Shown in pieces: positions 1-8,210 of a stretch of 64,000 bases of DNA. The translations under genes were made by a program, and so were the position numbers. Every line of letters starts with the position of its first letter. The stretch's first letter is position 1. The notes beneath the pieces were generated by a model. The model had not been told where the DNA came from. It saw only the letters and a program-made list of their open reading frames with translations, and ran no database searches. This stretch comes from Burkholderiaceae bacterium (GTDB taxonomy: Bacteria > Pseudomonadota > Gammaproteobacteria > Burkholderiales > Burkholderiaceae_C), in the NCBI GenBank assembly GCA_024235995.1, contig JACKLI010000001.1, forward strand, positions 3,348,001 to 3,412,000, written 5' to 3'.

Positions 1-440
1 CGCGCCTGCGTCAGCTCGATCGGCCAGATGCGCACGTCCTGCGCCGTGCGGAACTCGCAGTGCGTGTTCTGCCCCAGCGCGCGGCGCAGCCGCAAGGCAC
101 TGCCACGGGGCAGGACGGGACCGCTGGCCAGGGCGGTGTCGTCCCGTTTTGGGGCGCATTCGGCGACCAGCATGGCCGGGGTCGGCGCCATGAAGTGCGG
201 ATAGACGATGTCCAGCAGCTGGGCGGCAAACCGGGGGTACTCGGCGTTGAGCTTGAGCATCACCCGCGCCGACAGGAAGGCGCTGGCTTCGATCAGGCGT
301 TCGACGTAGGGATCGGCCACCTCCGGGCCGTCCAGGCCCAGGCGGCGGGCGATCTTGGGGTAGGCGCGCGCGAACTCGCCACTGCTCTCACGAAAATAGC
401 GCAGTTCGTGTTCGTAGAGATCCAGCAGGCGCGGGTCCAT
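1..440 (-). CDS. tssF: Type VI secretion baseplate protein TssF (partial, C-terminus outside window)
   Basis: Only the first 146 codons are inside the window. The N-terminus reads MDPRLLDLYEHELRYFRE, followed by PKIARRLGL, DPYVERLIEA and YPHFMAP. This is the conserved opening of the VasA/ImpG (TssF) family, in which TssF forms part of the baseplate wedge with TssE, TssG and TssK. The ATG lies 22 bases after the tssE stop on the same strand, in the usual tssE-tssF order. The rest of the cluster (tssG and probably clpV, vgrG) should lie to the left. The family call is secure; completeness cannot be judged. Confidence 0.94.
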   Translation of the reverse strand, partial: MDPRLLDLYEHELRYFRESSGEFARAYPKIARRLGLDGPEVADPYVERLIEASAFLSARVMLKLNAEYPRFAAQLLDIVYPHFMAPTPAMLVAECAPKRDDTALASGPVLPRGSALRLRRALGQNTHCEFRTAQDVRIWPIELTQA

Positions 441-462
441 GCCAAGGCCCTGCGGTGCGCGC

Positions 463-978
463 TCAGCCGCGCCCGCCCGATCCGCTCTCGAGCTCGATGC
501 GCCCTTCGCCCAGATCGATCCGGCTGCGCATCAGGAACTCCAGCGGCACCGGTTGCGCCCACAAGGTGCCGCGAATCTGGAGACCGACGCAGTTGTGTGA
601 TTCGAGGGCCGGGCCTTCCATGACGAGTTCCACCTCCAGCGTTTGGGACAGGATGCGCGGCTCAAACTGCACGATGGCTTGCTTGAGCGCTTGTTCCATG
701 CTGACACGCTGGATCGAGGACGTGAACTGGCCAGACAGCATAGGCAATCCGTAGTTGAGGACCGAGCGCGCGGCGTGGGGATGGCGCGGGTCGTCGAAGG
801 CCAGGCCGTGGCCGGTGGCATTGAGCAGCCAGCCCAGGTCGCGCAGCACCGCCTGGCGCAGGGCGGCACGGGTCAACGTTCGCTTGTCGTCGCTTTCGAT
901 CGAATGATCGGGTTCTTCGTCGATCAAGCGGTCGAACAGCGAGGGCTGCAGGCGCTCCTGGGCCAGGGCGTCGTTCAT
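463..978 (-). CDS. tssE: Type VI secretion baseplate protein TssE (gp25-like)
   Basis: This 171-residue protein resembles the T4 gp25 baseplate component. It has SLFDRLIDE near the N-terminus, a central RSVLNYGLP block, and the C-terminal pattern EPRILSQTLEVELV followed by a beta-rich end. The length matches TssE (about 130-180 residues). It joins TssF, TssG and TssK in the baseplate that nucleates sheath polymerisation. I chose the ATG at 976-978 because it shares one base with the tagJ stop (TGATG), indicating translational coupling; an in-frame upstream extension would run into tagJ. Identification is secure from both sequence and position. Confidence 0.93.
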   Translation of the reverse strand: MNDALAQERLQPSLFDRLIDEEPDHSIESDDKRTLTRAALRQAVLRDLGWLLNATGHGLAFDDPRHPHAARSVLNYGLPMLSGQFTSSIQRVSMEQALKQAIVQFEPRILSQTLEVELVMEGPALESHNCVGLQIRGTLWAQPVPLEFLMRSRIDLGEGRIELESGSGGRG

Positions 979-1817
979 CACGCGGGCTCCTGCGCCGCGC
1001 CGGGCTCGTTCCATGCGATGTCGCGCACATCCATCAATGCATGATCCCCCGCGTCGGTGGCGAACACCCGCTGGCCCAGGCCATGCCACACCCCCGGCGC
1101 AGGCTCCATCCACTCGGTGCGGCGGGCCAGGGCCAGCGCGCCGTCGGCGCTGCGCTCACTGCCGGGGTAGCGGGTGGGGATGAGCGCCAGCACCTCGCCG
1201 CTCGGCCGCAGGTCCAGGTGCGCCGGCATCCACACCGCATCGCGCAAGTCCTCCGGCGGATCGATCCGCACGCGAGCCATCCGCTCAAAAGGCACCCAGT
1301 AGTAGCGGCCATGGACAAACGCCTCCAGAACCGGCCCCAAGCGCATGTCGGCGTCCGCCAGCCAGGTGAATGCATGGGATGCCTGGCCGTCCTGCAGGTT
1401 TCCCGAAAGCGCGGGTGCCGCCTCGAAGGCACGCTGGCGCAAGACATCGGCGCCAGTCCAGTCGCCGCTGCTGCCGACGCGCAGGGACTCCGCCAGCAGC
1501 GCGAGCCAAGCGGGCGGCTCGCCAAGCACCAGCGGCGTGCGCCGACCGGCGAACACCTCGGCGCGCAAGGCCTCGCAACGGATGGCATCGCCATACACCT
1601 GCTTCATCGGCACCGCCAGGGCATCCTGCTCGGCCGCGACGTCCAGTTGGGTGAGGGCACGTTGCCACTGGCCCAGCACGCACAGCAACTGCGCCATGAA
1701 CACGCGCAGACGGCTGTCGCCCGGTCGCGCACGAATGTCCTGCGTCAAGGCCGCGAGAGCGTCGGCCGGGCGTCCCTGCTGCACCAGGTCGGCGGCGATG
1801 GAAGGTGGCGCATTCAT
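978..1817 (-). CDS. tagJ: Type VI secretion accessory protein TagJ/ImpE
   Basis: The 279-residue protein begins with TPR-like helices (LVQQGRPADALAAL, then LRVFMAQLLCVLGQWQRAL). It continues into the ImpE-type C-terminal part containing YWVPFERMARVRIDPPEDLRD and WMPAHLDL. In characterised systems TagJ binds the N-terminal helix of the small sheath protein TssB and assists ClpV-dependent sheath recycling. Its place directly before tssE matches many proteobacterial clusters. The start overlaps the hcp stop by four bases and the stop overlaps the tssE start, so hcp-tagJ-tssE looks translationally coupled. Confidence 0.9.
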   Translation of the reverse strand: MNAPPSIAADLVQQGRPADALAALTQDIRARPGDSRLRVFMAQLLCVLGQWQRALTQLDVAAEQDALAVPMKQVYGDAIRCEALRAEVFAGRRTPLVLGEPPAWLALLAESLRVGSSGDWTGADVLRQRAFEAAPALSGNLQDGQASHAFTWLADADMRLGPVLEAFVHGRYYWVPFERMARVRIDPPEDLRDAVWMPAHLDLRPSGEVLALIPTRYPGSERSADGALALARRTEWMEPAPGVWHGLGQRVFATDAGDHALMDVRDIAWNEPGAAQEPA

Positions 1818-2380
1818 AATTCGATGGCCTCGAAACTGCAGGTGCGCAGCCCGCCACGTATGCCGCTCGACTGTTGCGGCGCGCTGCGGACTTCGAACTT
1901 GCGACCGGAAAAACCCAGCACCTCCGACGGCCCGCCCAGCCCCGTGCTGGTCAGCATGCAATGCGTGACCAGGCGGGCCTTGTCGATGTCGATCTCCAGC
2001 ATGGGCTCGACATCGCTGCCACCGCCCGCCTTGTAGACCCCCAGGATGACGTGGACCTTGTCGGAGCGCCTGATCAGGGCACTCATCAGCGACGCAGTGG
2101 CAACGTCCGAGCGACGCAGCACATAGAGCGTATAGGGCGCGCGGCCCGCTCCGCCCCCACCGCTGCGTTGCGCCACGCCCCACAGATAACCGTCGACCTC
2201 CATGCGGGGTTTGCCGTCCGAAAACTTGCGTGGCAAGTCGCTGGCCACCGGACTGCCATCCACTTCGACGGCCATCATCAGGTCGAATTCGGTTCTGCTG
2301 GCCGACAGCTTGAGCATGGCCACCAACTGCTCGATGCCGAGGACGCCGTCGCCTTCCATGAACGTTGCACTCGTGGGCAT
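1814..2380 (-). CDS. hcp: Hcp-family type VI secretion tube protein
   Basis: This 188-residue protein has the Hcp layout. An early segment contains EFDLMMAVEVDG. A central block (SLMSALIRRSDKVHVILGVYKAGG) corresponds to the family's LLQACCKG / VTIELCRAG region, and DIDKARLVTHCML resembles the conserved beta-strand pair after it. Hcp hexamers stack into the inner tube that is expelled during firing. The C-terminus (GGLRTCSFEAIEL) departs from the classical Hcp ending, so this may be a specialised Hcp. It lies 44 bases after the caspase-like gene and overlaps tagJ by four bases. Confidence 0.78.
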   Translation of the reverse strand: MPTSATFMEGDGVLGIEQLVAMLKLSASRTEFDLMMAVEVDGSPVASDLPRKFSDGKPRMEVDGYLWGVAQRSGGGGAGRAPYTLYVLRRSDVATASLMSALIRRSDKVHVILGVYKAGGGSDVEPMLEIDIDKARLVTHCMLTSTGLGGPSEVLGFSGRKFEVRSAPQQSSGIRGGLRTCSFEAIEL

Positions 2381-2424
2381 GGTGTGAAATCCTCCAGTGA
2401 ACGAATGATGAACCAGGGCACGCC

Positions 2425-4416
2425 CTACCAGCGCGCCATGACGACATAGGCCATATCGCCGGTCGCGAGCGCGGCGCTGCGCAACCTGACGTCGGGCAGC
2501 ACGTCGTCGGACGCGGGCGAAAAGCCGTACAGCCGCACCGGGCTGCGCGGCCGCACCGGCGTGGCGATCACCAGCAGGGCGCCACCCGGGGCGAGCAGTG
2601 GGGGCGGCAGCGCGAAGCGCTTGCGTGCCGGAGCCTGTGCGTCACCGCGCTCGAAGCGGTTGGTCTCGCCCAGGGTGGCCGGAAAAATCGGGATCAGCCG
2701 CCGCCCGGCCGTGACGCCGACGACCAGCAAATCGACCGAGGCGCCGCTGCCGTTCTCGATTTCGATCGAGGATTGGCCCGAAGGCTCGGCAGGCCGTGGA
2801 CTGAGCGGTTCCTGCTTCCAGGCACCGTCGGCGCCGGGTCCGGAGATCAGGCTGGCGCGAAAGCCCGCCAGCGGCCTGGGCTTCTCCCATTGCGCAAGGT
2901 CGGCCACGCTCTGCAACCATCGAAAGCTGGCTTGGTCGGCCAGAAAGCGGCGTAAAGCCGCTGCGTCTGCCACGGCACGGCCGACCCCAGCCTTGGGCGA
3001 CTCGACCCAAAAGCCCGAATCCCGCGCCGAGACCTGCCAATCGGCTTCACCGGCGGCAATCATGCGAATCGAAGCCGGGTAGGTCAAACTCAGGCCACGC
3101 AAGGCGCGCTGAGCGCGCCCGGCTTCGGCGCGGACACGCAAGGCCAGCTCGACCGGCGCCTCGAATGCACAGGCTTGCCACCCCGATGCCGCGGGCACGC
3201 TGCCCATGGCGTCGCTCAAGGCGACCTGGGCCTCCCCCAGAGCGACCGAGCCGGCCCGGGCTTCGAACTCCCGCCTCTGGCCGCTCGGCAGCCGCGCGGT
3301 CACATGCAGCCTCTGGCCGGGAGCCAGTCCATCCAGGCGCCCCGCCGCCACGCGCAGCATGTCGCCATCGCGCCGAGCGGGCCATACCGGCAACGTGGAC
3401 GCGACAACGCCTTGATCATCGAACAGCCGCGCATCCAACGCCCCCTCCATCACGGGCGATGGCAGCTCCCGATCGGGATAGCGCTGGGCCAGTTCGTCCG
3501 TGATCGGCCCATACAGCCCCAGCACGTCGATGAACAGATCGCGCCACGTCGCGGGCCTGTGCGCCAGCGCCTCGGTGATCGCCCAGGTCAGCAACCCATG
3601 CGGCGCCGCATCGGGCCGCCCGCGCGGCAAACGCAATTCGGGCGTCAGCTGATGGCTTTCGGCGGCAAACAGCGCGACGTACCGTGCCGGCGGCACCATG
3701 CTGGCCTCCGATGGAATGGCGGTGGGTTGGCTCAGGCTGGCCTGCAACAAGCGGCGAAACGCCGCATCCATGTCGGACCAGCTCAGGCCGCGAAAGCGCA
3801 CGTCGTCATCGGCTTCTGGAAAAACCGGTCTTGGCGGCTGCGCGGGACCGCCGCGCGTCATGGAGGTCGCCGAGCACGTGTCGAATACCGCCCACACAAA
3901 CGCGCCCTTGGCCAAAATGGCCTGGATCCACCCACCCATCTCCGCGTCCCGCAGCGCACCATCGCGCGCCATGAACACCTCCGTCAGGCCATCGGGTTCG
4001 TCGTAGCTCTTGGCCGCGCCATGCAGGCGCACGCCATGGCCCGAGAAATAAAGCAGGACCAACTCCCCAGGCTGCGCCTGCGCCACCAGCTGGGCCAGCG
4101 CCGCACGGATCGCCTCCAGCCGGGGCCATTCGGCGCCGGCAACGCCGTCGGCCAGAACCTGGACACCCTGGGCCGGCCAGCCCTGCGCCGCCAGGGTCTG
4201 GCGCATCAGCTGCACGTCATGCCGAGGCGCCCGCAACCAGCTTGATTCCGGCTGGCCAGGCAGTTCCGACACGCCGACCAGCAGGGCCCGCCGCGCCGGC
4301 TGAGCCTGTGCGCCCAGGCACAGCCACAGGCACACCAGCAAGAGCAGCCAGCGCACCCCATCGCCGCATGGCCAGGGCACGCCGGCCCGAGTGCGCTTGG
4401 GCAGACCCATCGTCAT
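2425..4416 (-). CDS. Exported caspase-fold (peptidase C14) protein in the T6SS operon
   Basis: The 663-residue protein has an N-terminal hydrophobic signal (about residues 22-36, ending GAQAQ), so it is probably periplasmic. A caspase p20-like domain follows (about 42-230), with catalytic His127 in YFSGHG and Cys181 in FDTCSA. Soon after the Cys, at residues 203-209, is DDDVRFR, also present in the membrane protein encoded immediately upstream. The C-terminal part (about 520-660) contains FPATLGETNRFERG and APGGALLVIATPV, resembling DUF4384. Its start overlaps the upstream stop by four bases. Bacterial orthocaspases cleave after Arg or Lys; substrate and role here are inferred, not known. Confidence 0.85.
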   Translation of the reverse strand: MTMGLPKRTRAGVPWPCGDGVRWLLLLVCLWLCLGAQAQPARRALLVGVSELPGQPESSWLRAPRHDVQLMRQTLAAQGWPAQGVQVLADGVAGAEWPRLEAIRAALAQLVAQAQPGELVLLYFSGHGVRLHGAAKSYDEPDGLTEVFMARDGALRDAEMGGWIQAILAKGAFVWAVFDTCSATSMTRGGPAQPPRPVFPEADDDVRFRGLSWSDMDAAFRRLLQASLSQPTAIPSEASMVPPARYVALFAAESHQLTPELRLPRGRPDAAPHGLLTWAITEALAHRPATWRDLFIDVLGLYGPITDELAQRYPDRELPSPVMEGALDARLFDDQGVVASTLPVWPARRDGDMLRVAAGRLDGLAPGQRLHVTARLPSGQRREFEARAGSVALGEAQVALSDAMGSVPAASGWQACAFEAPVELALRVRAEAGRAQRALRGLSLTYPASIRMIAAGEADWQVSARDSGFWVESPKAGVGRAVADAAALRRFLADQASFRWLQSVADLAQWEKPRPLAGFRASLISGPGADGAWKQEPLSPRPAEPSGQSSIEIENGSGASVDLLVVGVTAGRRLIPIFPATLGETNRFERGDAQAPARKRFALPPPLLAPGGALLVIATPVRPRSPVRLYGFSPASDDVLPDVRLRSAALATGDMAYVVMARW

Positions 4417-5537
4417 GGGCTGACCACCTCGGCCACCAGGGGCGAAGCCAGCATGGCACGCTGGGCAACGGCCGCATCCGGCACACGAACCTGCCAGCGG
4501 CCCGCGGCATTGGGCCCGCCGACGATCTCGCCACCGAAGCTGTGCAGCAGAACCGCGATGTCGCCGGCGTCGGCCGCATCGCGCCAGCGCACGCTCAGCT
4601 CGGCGCGCGCCTGGGGCGCCGGGATGGACCGAAAACGCACGTCATCGTCCCCCCCGGCCCGGGAAACCGGCGGTGTGTCGTACAGGCCCTGCACCGTCAG
4701 CCCCAGGACGACGGCGCAGGCGCCGGCCAGCGCGATGCGGCTCGGCGCGCCACCGGCCAGAGCGCTCTTCAGCCAGCGCCTGATTCGATGTCCAGGTGGC
4801 TCCACCGCCATCGTCGGCGCGGCCTTCCGGGCCGGCCTGGCGACGGTCAGGCGCTCACCGACCGCACGATACGCGGCACGGTATTCGATGCGAGGATCGC
4901 CCTCGCTCAAGGACGTTCCGGTCAAAACCGTGAAACCACCGACCGTGCGCAGACCGATCCAGCCCGGTTGCGCGTCCGCTACCGCACCGGGGTCTGAAGC
5001 ACCGCCGAGGAACTCGGCGTGCACCGCACGCACCGCCGCCAGCCGAGCTGCCGTCAGCCGCCCCAGCCGTGGCGCCGACACTTCCTGCACCCAGACCGGA
5101 TGCCAGGCCTGCACGACGCCGACGGCCGGATCGAAAGGCTCATCCTGCGGCTCCAGAACAAGATCGTGGGCTCCTGCCCAGTCCACTTCGGCGCAAGTCA
5201 GCCACCCTCGCCATACCGTGCCTTGGGGCGCCGTGGCGCTGCCATCCGGTTCATCCAGCAACACCCCCACCGTCACGCCCTTGCCGGCGGGTACGGCCAC
5301 GATGTCACCCGAGGTCCAGCGCTCTGCCGTTGGCAGGGCGGCCGCGGCGGCACGGCGCTCCACCAGCAGCCGCAGCGTGTCGGGCAAGTCCCCGTCGACA
5401 GGTGCGCACACCGTCCCGGGGTCTGGCGCTGCGCCAGCCGATCGTGCACCCGCCTCCGTGTCATCAGGGCGATCGGGCACGACCTGGAGCACACGACGGA
5501 TTTCATCGAGGGGCGGCCAAAGCGTCACGTAGGTCAT
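4413..5537 (-). CDS. Single-pass membrane protein, possible anti-sigma-like partner of the caspase
   Basis: I recognise no named family. The 374-residue protein has about 260 residues without membrane segments, then a basic stretch (RIRRWLK), one hydrophobic helix (about 268-286) and roughly 85 C-terminal residues. The positive-inside rule places the N-terminus in the cytoplasm and the C-terminus in the periplasm. DDDVRFR at residues 297-303 is about 11 residues beyond the membrane. The C-terminal AVLLHSFGGEIVGGPNAAG resembles a periplasmic sensor tail seen in some anti-sigma factors. It starts 12 bases after the sigma-like gene and overlaps the caspase gene by four bases. The anti-sigma role is inference from layout. 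Confidence 0.55.
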   Translation of the reverse strand: MTYVTLWPPLDEIRRVLQVVPDRPDDTEAGARSAGAAPDPGTVCAPVDGDLPDTLRLLVERRAAAAALPTAERWTSGDIVAVPAGKGVTVGVLLDEPDGSATAPQGTVWRGWLTCAEVDWAGAHDLVLEPQDEPFDPAVGVVQAWHPVWVQEVSAPRLGRLTAARLAAVRAVHAEFLGGASDPGAVADAQPGWIGLRTVGGFTVLTGTSLSEGDPRIEYRAAYRAVGERLTVARPARKAAPTMAVEPPGHRIRRWLKSALAGGAPSRIALAGACAVVLGLTVQGLYDTPPVSRAGGDDDVRFRSIPAPQARAELSVRWRDAADAGDIAVLLHSFGGEIVGGPNAAGRWQVRVPDAAVAQRAMLASPLVAEVVSP

Positions 5538-5549
5538 GGGTGCTACTCC

Positions 5550-6332
5550 CTAAACCCAAGACGCCTCGGCGGCGAGAATTTGAAACACCTGACCGATCGC
5601 GGATCGATTTTCGGACACGATCGGTATCTTCAAGGTCTGTTCGATCCACGCGCCCAGCCGCGTGCGGCCATAGTCGGCCGGCAAGGCCGCGCGGCGATGC
5701 ACCAGGCCGAGCCGGCCGGCACGATAGTGGTACGAGGCAATGGCATGGCGGGTGGCCACCCCGGCCAGCCCACCGGGCCGCTCCTGTCCGAACCCCTCGC
5801 TCAACAACAACCGCTCCGCCGCGGGCAGCTCGCGGATGAAGCGACGCGCCGCCAAGGCCACGGCAGCCTCGGTCAGGCCATGCTCGGCCAATGCGGCCAA
5901 CCCGTCCTCCGCGCCGCTGGCCTCGACCTGCGCAGCCAGCAGGGCATCGTCCAGCGCATCGCTCTCCCCCAGGGGTACCCTGCGCCGATGCGCGACGGCG
6001 CGCGTGCAATCGATGAGGTAGCGCCGAAAGTAGGCGCACAGGGCAAACGCGCTGGACGGCGCGCTGTGCCCGCCGCGGGCCGACCTGGCTTCGGGCTCGC
6101 CGCCGTCCGCGCTGCCCGTCGGCCCCAGGCGCAACACCTTCAGGTAGATGAATTGGGCCACCAGCTCCTGCCGGGATTCGCCGAGGGCGCTCAGCTCGGG
6201 CGGCGTGCAGCCGGCCAGGGCGCGCTGCACCAGACGGTAGCCGAGCGCCATGTCGTCGGGTGTCAGCCGCTGGCGCCGGCACCACAGACGCGCCAGTACC
6301 GCGCTGTCGTCGGTGGACAGGGTGTCCAGCAT
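5550..6332 (-). CDS. Sigma-70-family-like protein
   Basis: The 260-residue protein has two segments that look like degenerate sigma factor regions. Residues 52-120 (QFIYLKVLRL, then CAYFRRYLIDCTRAVAHRRR) resemble region 2. Residues 168-215 (RELPAAERLLLSEGF, then GVATRHAIASYHYRAGRLG) resemble the region 4 helix-turn-helix with the LP..ER.ll...f start and the repeated-helix end. About 45 further residues follow, so it is longer than a plain ECF sigma factor. It lies directly upstream of the membrane protein and caspase genes, the usual order for sigma/anti-sigma pairs. The assignment is moderate; it may be another DNA-binding regulator. Confidence 0.5.
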   Translation of the reverse strand: MLDTLSTDDSAVLARLWCRRQRLTPDDMALGYRLVQRALAGCTPPELSALGESRQELVAQFIYLKVLRLGPTGSADGGEPEARSARGGHSAPSSAFALCAYFRRYLIDCTRAVAHRRRVPLGESDALDDALLAAQVEASGAEDGLAALAEHGLTEAAVALAARRFIRELPAAERLLLSEGFGQERPGGLAGVATRHAIASYHYRAGRLGLVHRRAALPADYGRTRLGAWIEQTLKIPIVSENRSAIGQVFQILAAEASWV

Positions 6333-6383
6333 GCTTGTTGGCCCGTCGAGGCGGACATCACGACGATCGACTGCCGATCGCCG

Positions 6384-8027
6384 TCATGGAGCCGAATCGC
6401 CGCCGCCTTCGACACAGGTGTCGTCATCGGCAACCAGACAGTTGGCCAGGTCGACGCTGGCGCCGCGCGTGCGCGGTCCGCTGCCGGGTGCGACGGCCGC
6501 CACCGTCATGCCGCGCGGCAGCAGCACCCACATCTGTCCGCGCTGCTTCATGCGGCGGGCCGAATCGGCCGCATCGGAGCCAAAGCCGAAGAAATAGTCC
6601 GCCCGGACCGCGCCACGAATGGCGCCGCCGGTATCCTGCGCCAGGGTCAGGCGCTGAATGGGCGCGCCGCTGGCCGGGTCGCGCGTCGACACGAAGACCG
6701 GGTAACCCAGCGGGGTGCTGCGCGGGTCGACCGCGATCGAGCGTCCGGCGGTCAGGGGCACGCCGAGCGCGCCCACCACCCCGGTCACGCTCGCGGGCTC
6801 TTCCTTGAAAAACACGTAGCTGGGATCGGTGTTGCCCGTCCCCGCGACCACGCCCGCCGGCAGCTTGTGCCCCGGCACGGCCATCGGACCGCTGCGCGCG
6901 GGGTGCACCAGTGCGAAACCACGCGTGAGAACGCCTTGCGTCACGTCCTGCGGATCATCGTCTTCATCCAGCTGAAGTTCGACGAACGCGCCCCGCACGC
7001 GGACACCCTTGGACTTGCCATTGGACGCATGCGCCAGCATCGGGCGGAAGGGGTGGCCGTTCTGTTCGGCGTAGGCGATGCGAATCATCTCGCCATCCGG
7101 CAGGCGGATGCGGCCCGAGCCCTGGACCTGCAGTTCGTACAGCGCATTGGCGTCGCGCACGAAGGCCAGCACCGCCGCGTTGGGCGCGCCACGCGCCTCG
7201 ATCTCCTGCCGCGTGTAGTACGGCACCAGTCGGCGCCCGTCGATGCGCAGGCGCGCCCGTCGATCGATCGTGCTGGCCTCGACATCGGAAAGATCCAGCG
7301 CGTAGAGGTTGCGCGCATTCATGTCGCGCGTGGACAGCCCCTTCTGGATCTCGACCTCCCTGCCCTCCACCCGCGCGGCCACGGTGCCTTTGCTGCCCTT
7401 GGGAAGGGTCCGCGTATCCAGCATCACCATGTCGGTCGGGGTGGCGTAGACCGGGTACACGAACGGCGGCGCATAGCGCCGGCTGCCCGGCACCTCGGGC
7501 TCGAAGTAGCCCGTGACCACGCCTTCGGTACGGCGATCGTCATCCCGGATCTGGTAGACGCTGAATTCATGCTCGTAGAAGCCACGGATGGCCGCTTCGC
7601 TCTTGCCATCGACCTGCCGCGCACGCGCGCACAGTTCCTTCCACTCGGTCTTGCGGCGCGCCAGCGATTGGCAGCTGCCCAGAAACGCCGGCCAGCCGGC
7701 AATGAAGTCGTCGCGCCCCCAGCCCGGCAAGGCATCGAAGCTGGCGGCCGTGTAGGTGGCCAGGCGGGTGGAGAAACTGCGTGCCCGTCCCGCCACGCTG
7801 CCGCCTTCGAGTGCCGGTGGCGGCACGACAGCGGGTGCCGGCTCGGGCACGGGCGCGGGCACGGGCGCGGGCGTGACGGCTGGCGGCGCTGCCATGGGTG
7901 CCGGCGTCGGAGCCATCAGCTGCGACAGGGGCGCGCAGGCCGTGCCGGCCAGCAACACGGCCAACGCCGGCAAGGACCGCATCAGGGACCGGGGAGGATG
8001 CGCTCGGCATTCATGGGTGAAGTTCAT
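6384..8027 (-). CDS. mltA: Membrane-bound lytic murein transglycosylase A (MltA) within the T6SS operon
   Basis: This 547-residue protein has an N-terminal export signal with a possible lipobox Cys (AGTAC), a Pro/Ala/Val-rich linker, and a full MltA catalytic region. Landmarks are VVTGYFEPEVPGSRR, the domain around YELQVQGSGRI, and the C-terminal 3D domain with IAVDPRSTPLGYP and AQDTGGAIRG. MltA cleaves the MurNAc-GlcNAc bond to give anhydro-muropeptides. It is longer than E. coli MltA (365 residues), mostly because of the linker. I chose the ATG at 8025-8027 because AGGAG lies 7 bases upstream. Its place between the kinase and the sigma-like gene suggests local peptidoglycan opening for the secretion apparatus. 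Confidence 0.9.
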   Translation of the reverse strand: MNFTHECRAHPPRSLMRSLPALAVLLAGTACAPLSQLMAPTPAPMAAPPAVTPAPVPAPVPEPAPAVVPPPALEGGSVAGRARSFSTRLATYTAASFDALPGWGRDDFIAGWPAFLGSCQSLARRKTEWKELCARARQVDGKSEAAIRGFYEHEFSVYQIRDDDRRTEGVVTGYFEPEVPGSRRYAPPFVYPVYATPTDMVMLDTRTLPKGSKGTVAARVEGREVEIQKGLSTRDMNARNLYALDLSDVEASTIDRRARLRIDGRRLVPYYTRQEIEARGAPNAAVLAFVRDANALYELQVQGSGRIRLPDGEMIRIAYAEQNGHPFRPMLAHASNGKSKGVRVRGAFVELQLDEDDDPQDVTQGVLTRGFALVHPARSGPMAVPGHKLPAGVVAGTGNTDPSYVFFKEEPASVTGVVGALGVPLTAGRSIAVDPRSTPLGYPVFVSTRDPASGAPIQRLTLAQDTGGAIRGAVRADYFFGFGSDAADSARRMKQRGQMWVLLPRGMTVAAVAPGSGPRTRGASVDLANCLVADDDTCVEGGGDSAP

Positions 8028-8210
8028 GATCAACTCCTTGCAAGATCGGTGAACGATGGAGCACCGGGCCCGTTTGAAGACGGGTCCAAGGGCATGAAGC
8101 GCGGGCAGCCCAAACCATGGCTGTCCCTGCACCCTCAAGACGCACGGGCCTCGGCGGGTTCAAACAGGCGCTCGTAGCCCATGGGCTCATCGGCGGCGAA
8201 CTCATGGGGC
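8028..8210. other. 183-bp gap between kinase and mltA, no convincing gene
   Basis: This is the largest break in the T6SS operon. It holds the mltA ribosome binding site next to 8028. A 67-codon minus-strand frame overlaps both neighbouring genes but has no family resemblance and atypical codon use. Another frame reads HEFAADEPMGYERLFEPAEA and could be a lost C-terminal tail of the kinase. No clear terminator or promoter was seen. Confidence 0.4.

Noticed and set aside
5019..8177. Plus-strand open frame of about 1050 codons opposite the sigma-like and mltA genes
   Set aside because: The minus-strand genes have recognisable motifs, start sites and overlaps; the antisense frame is compositional.
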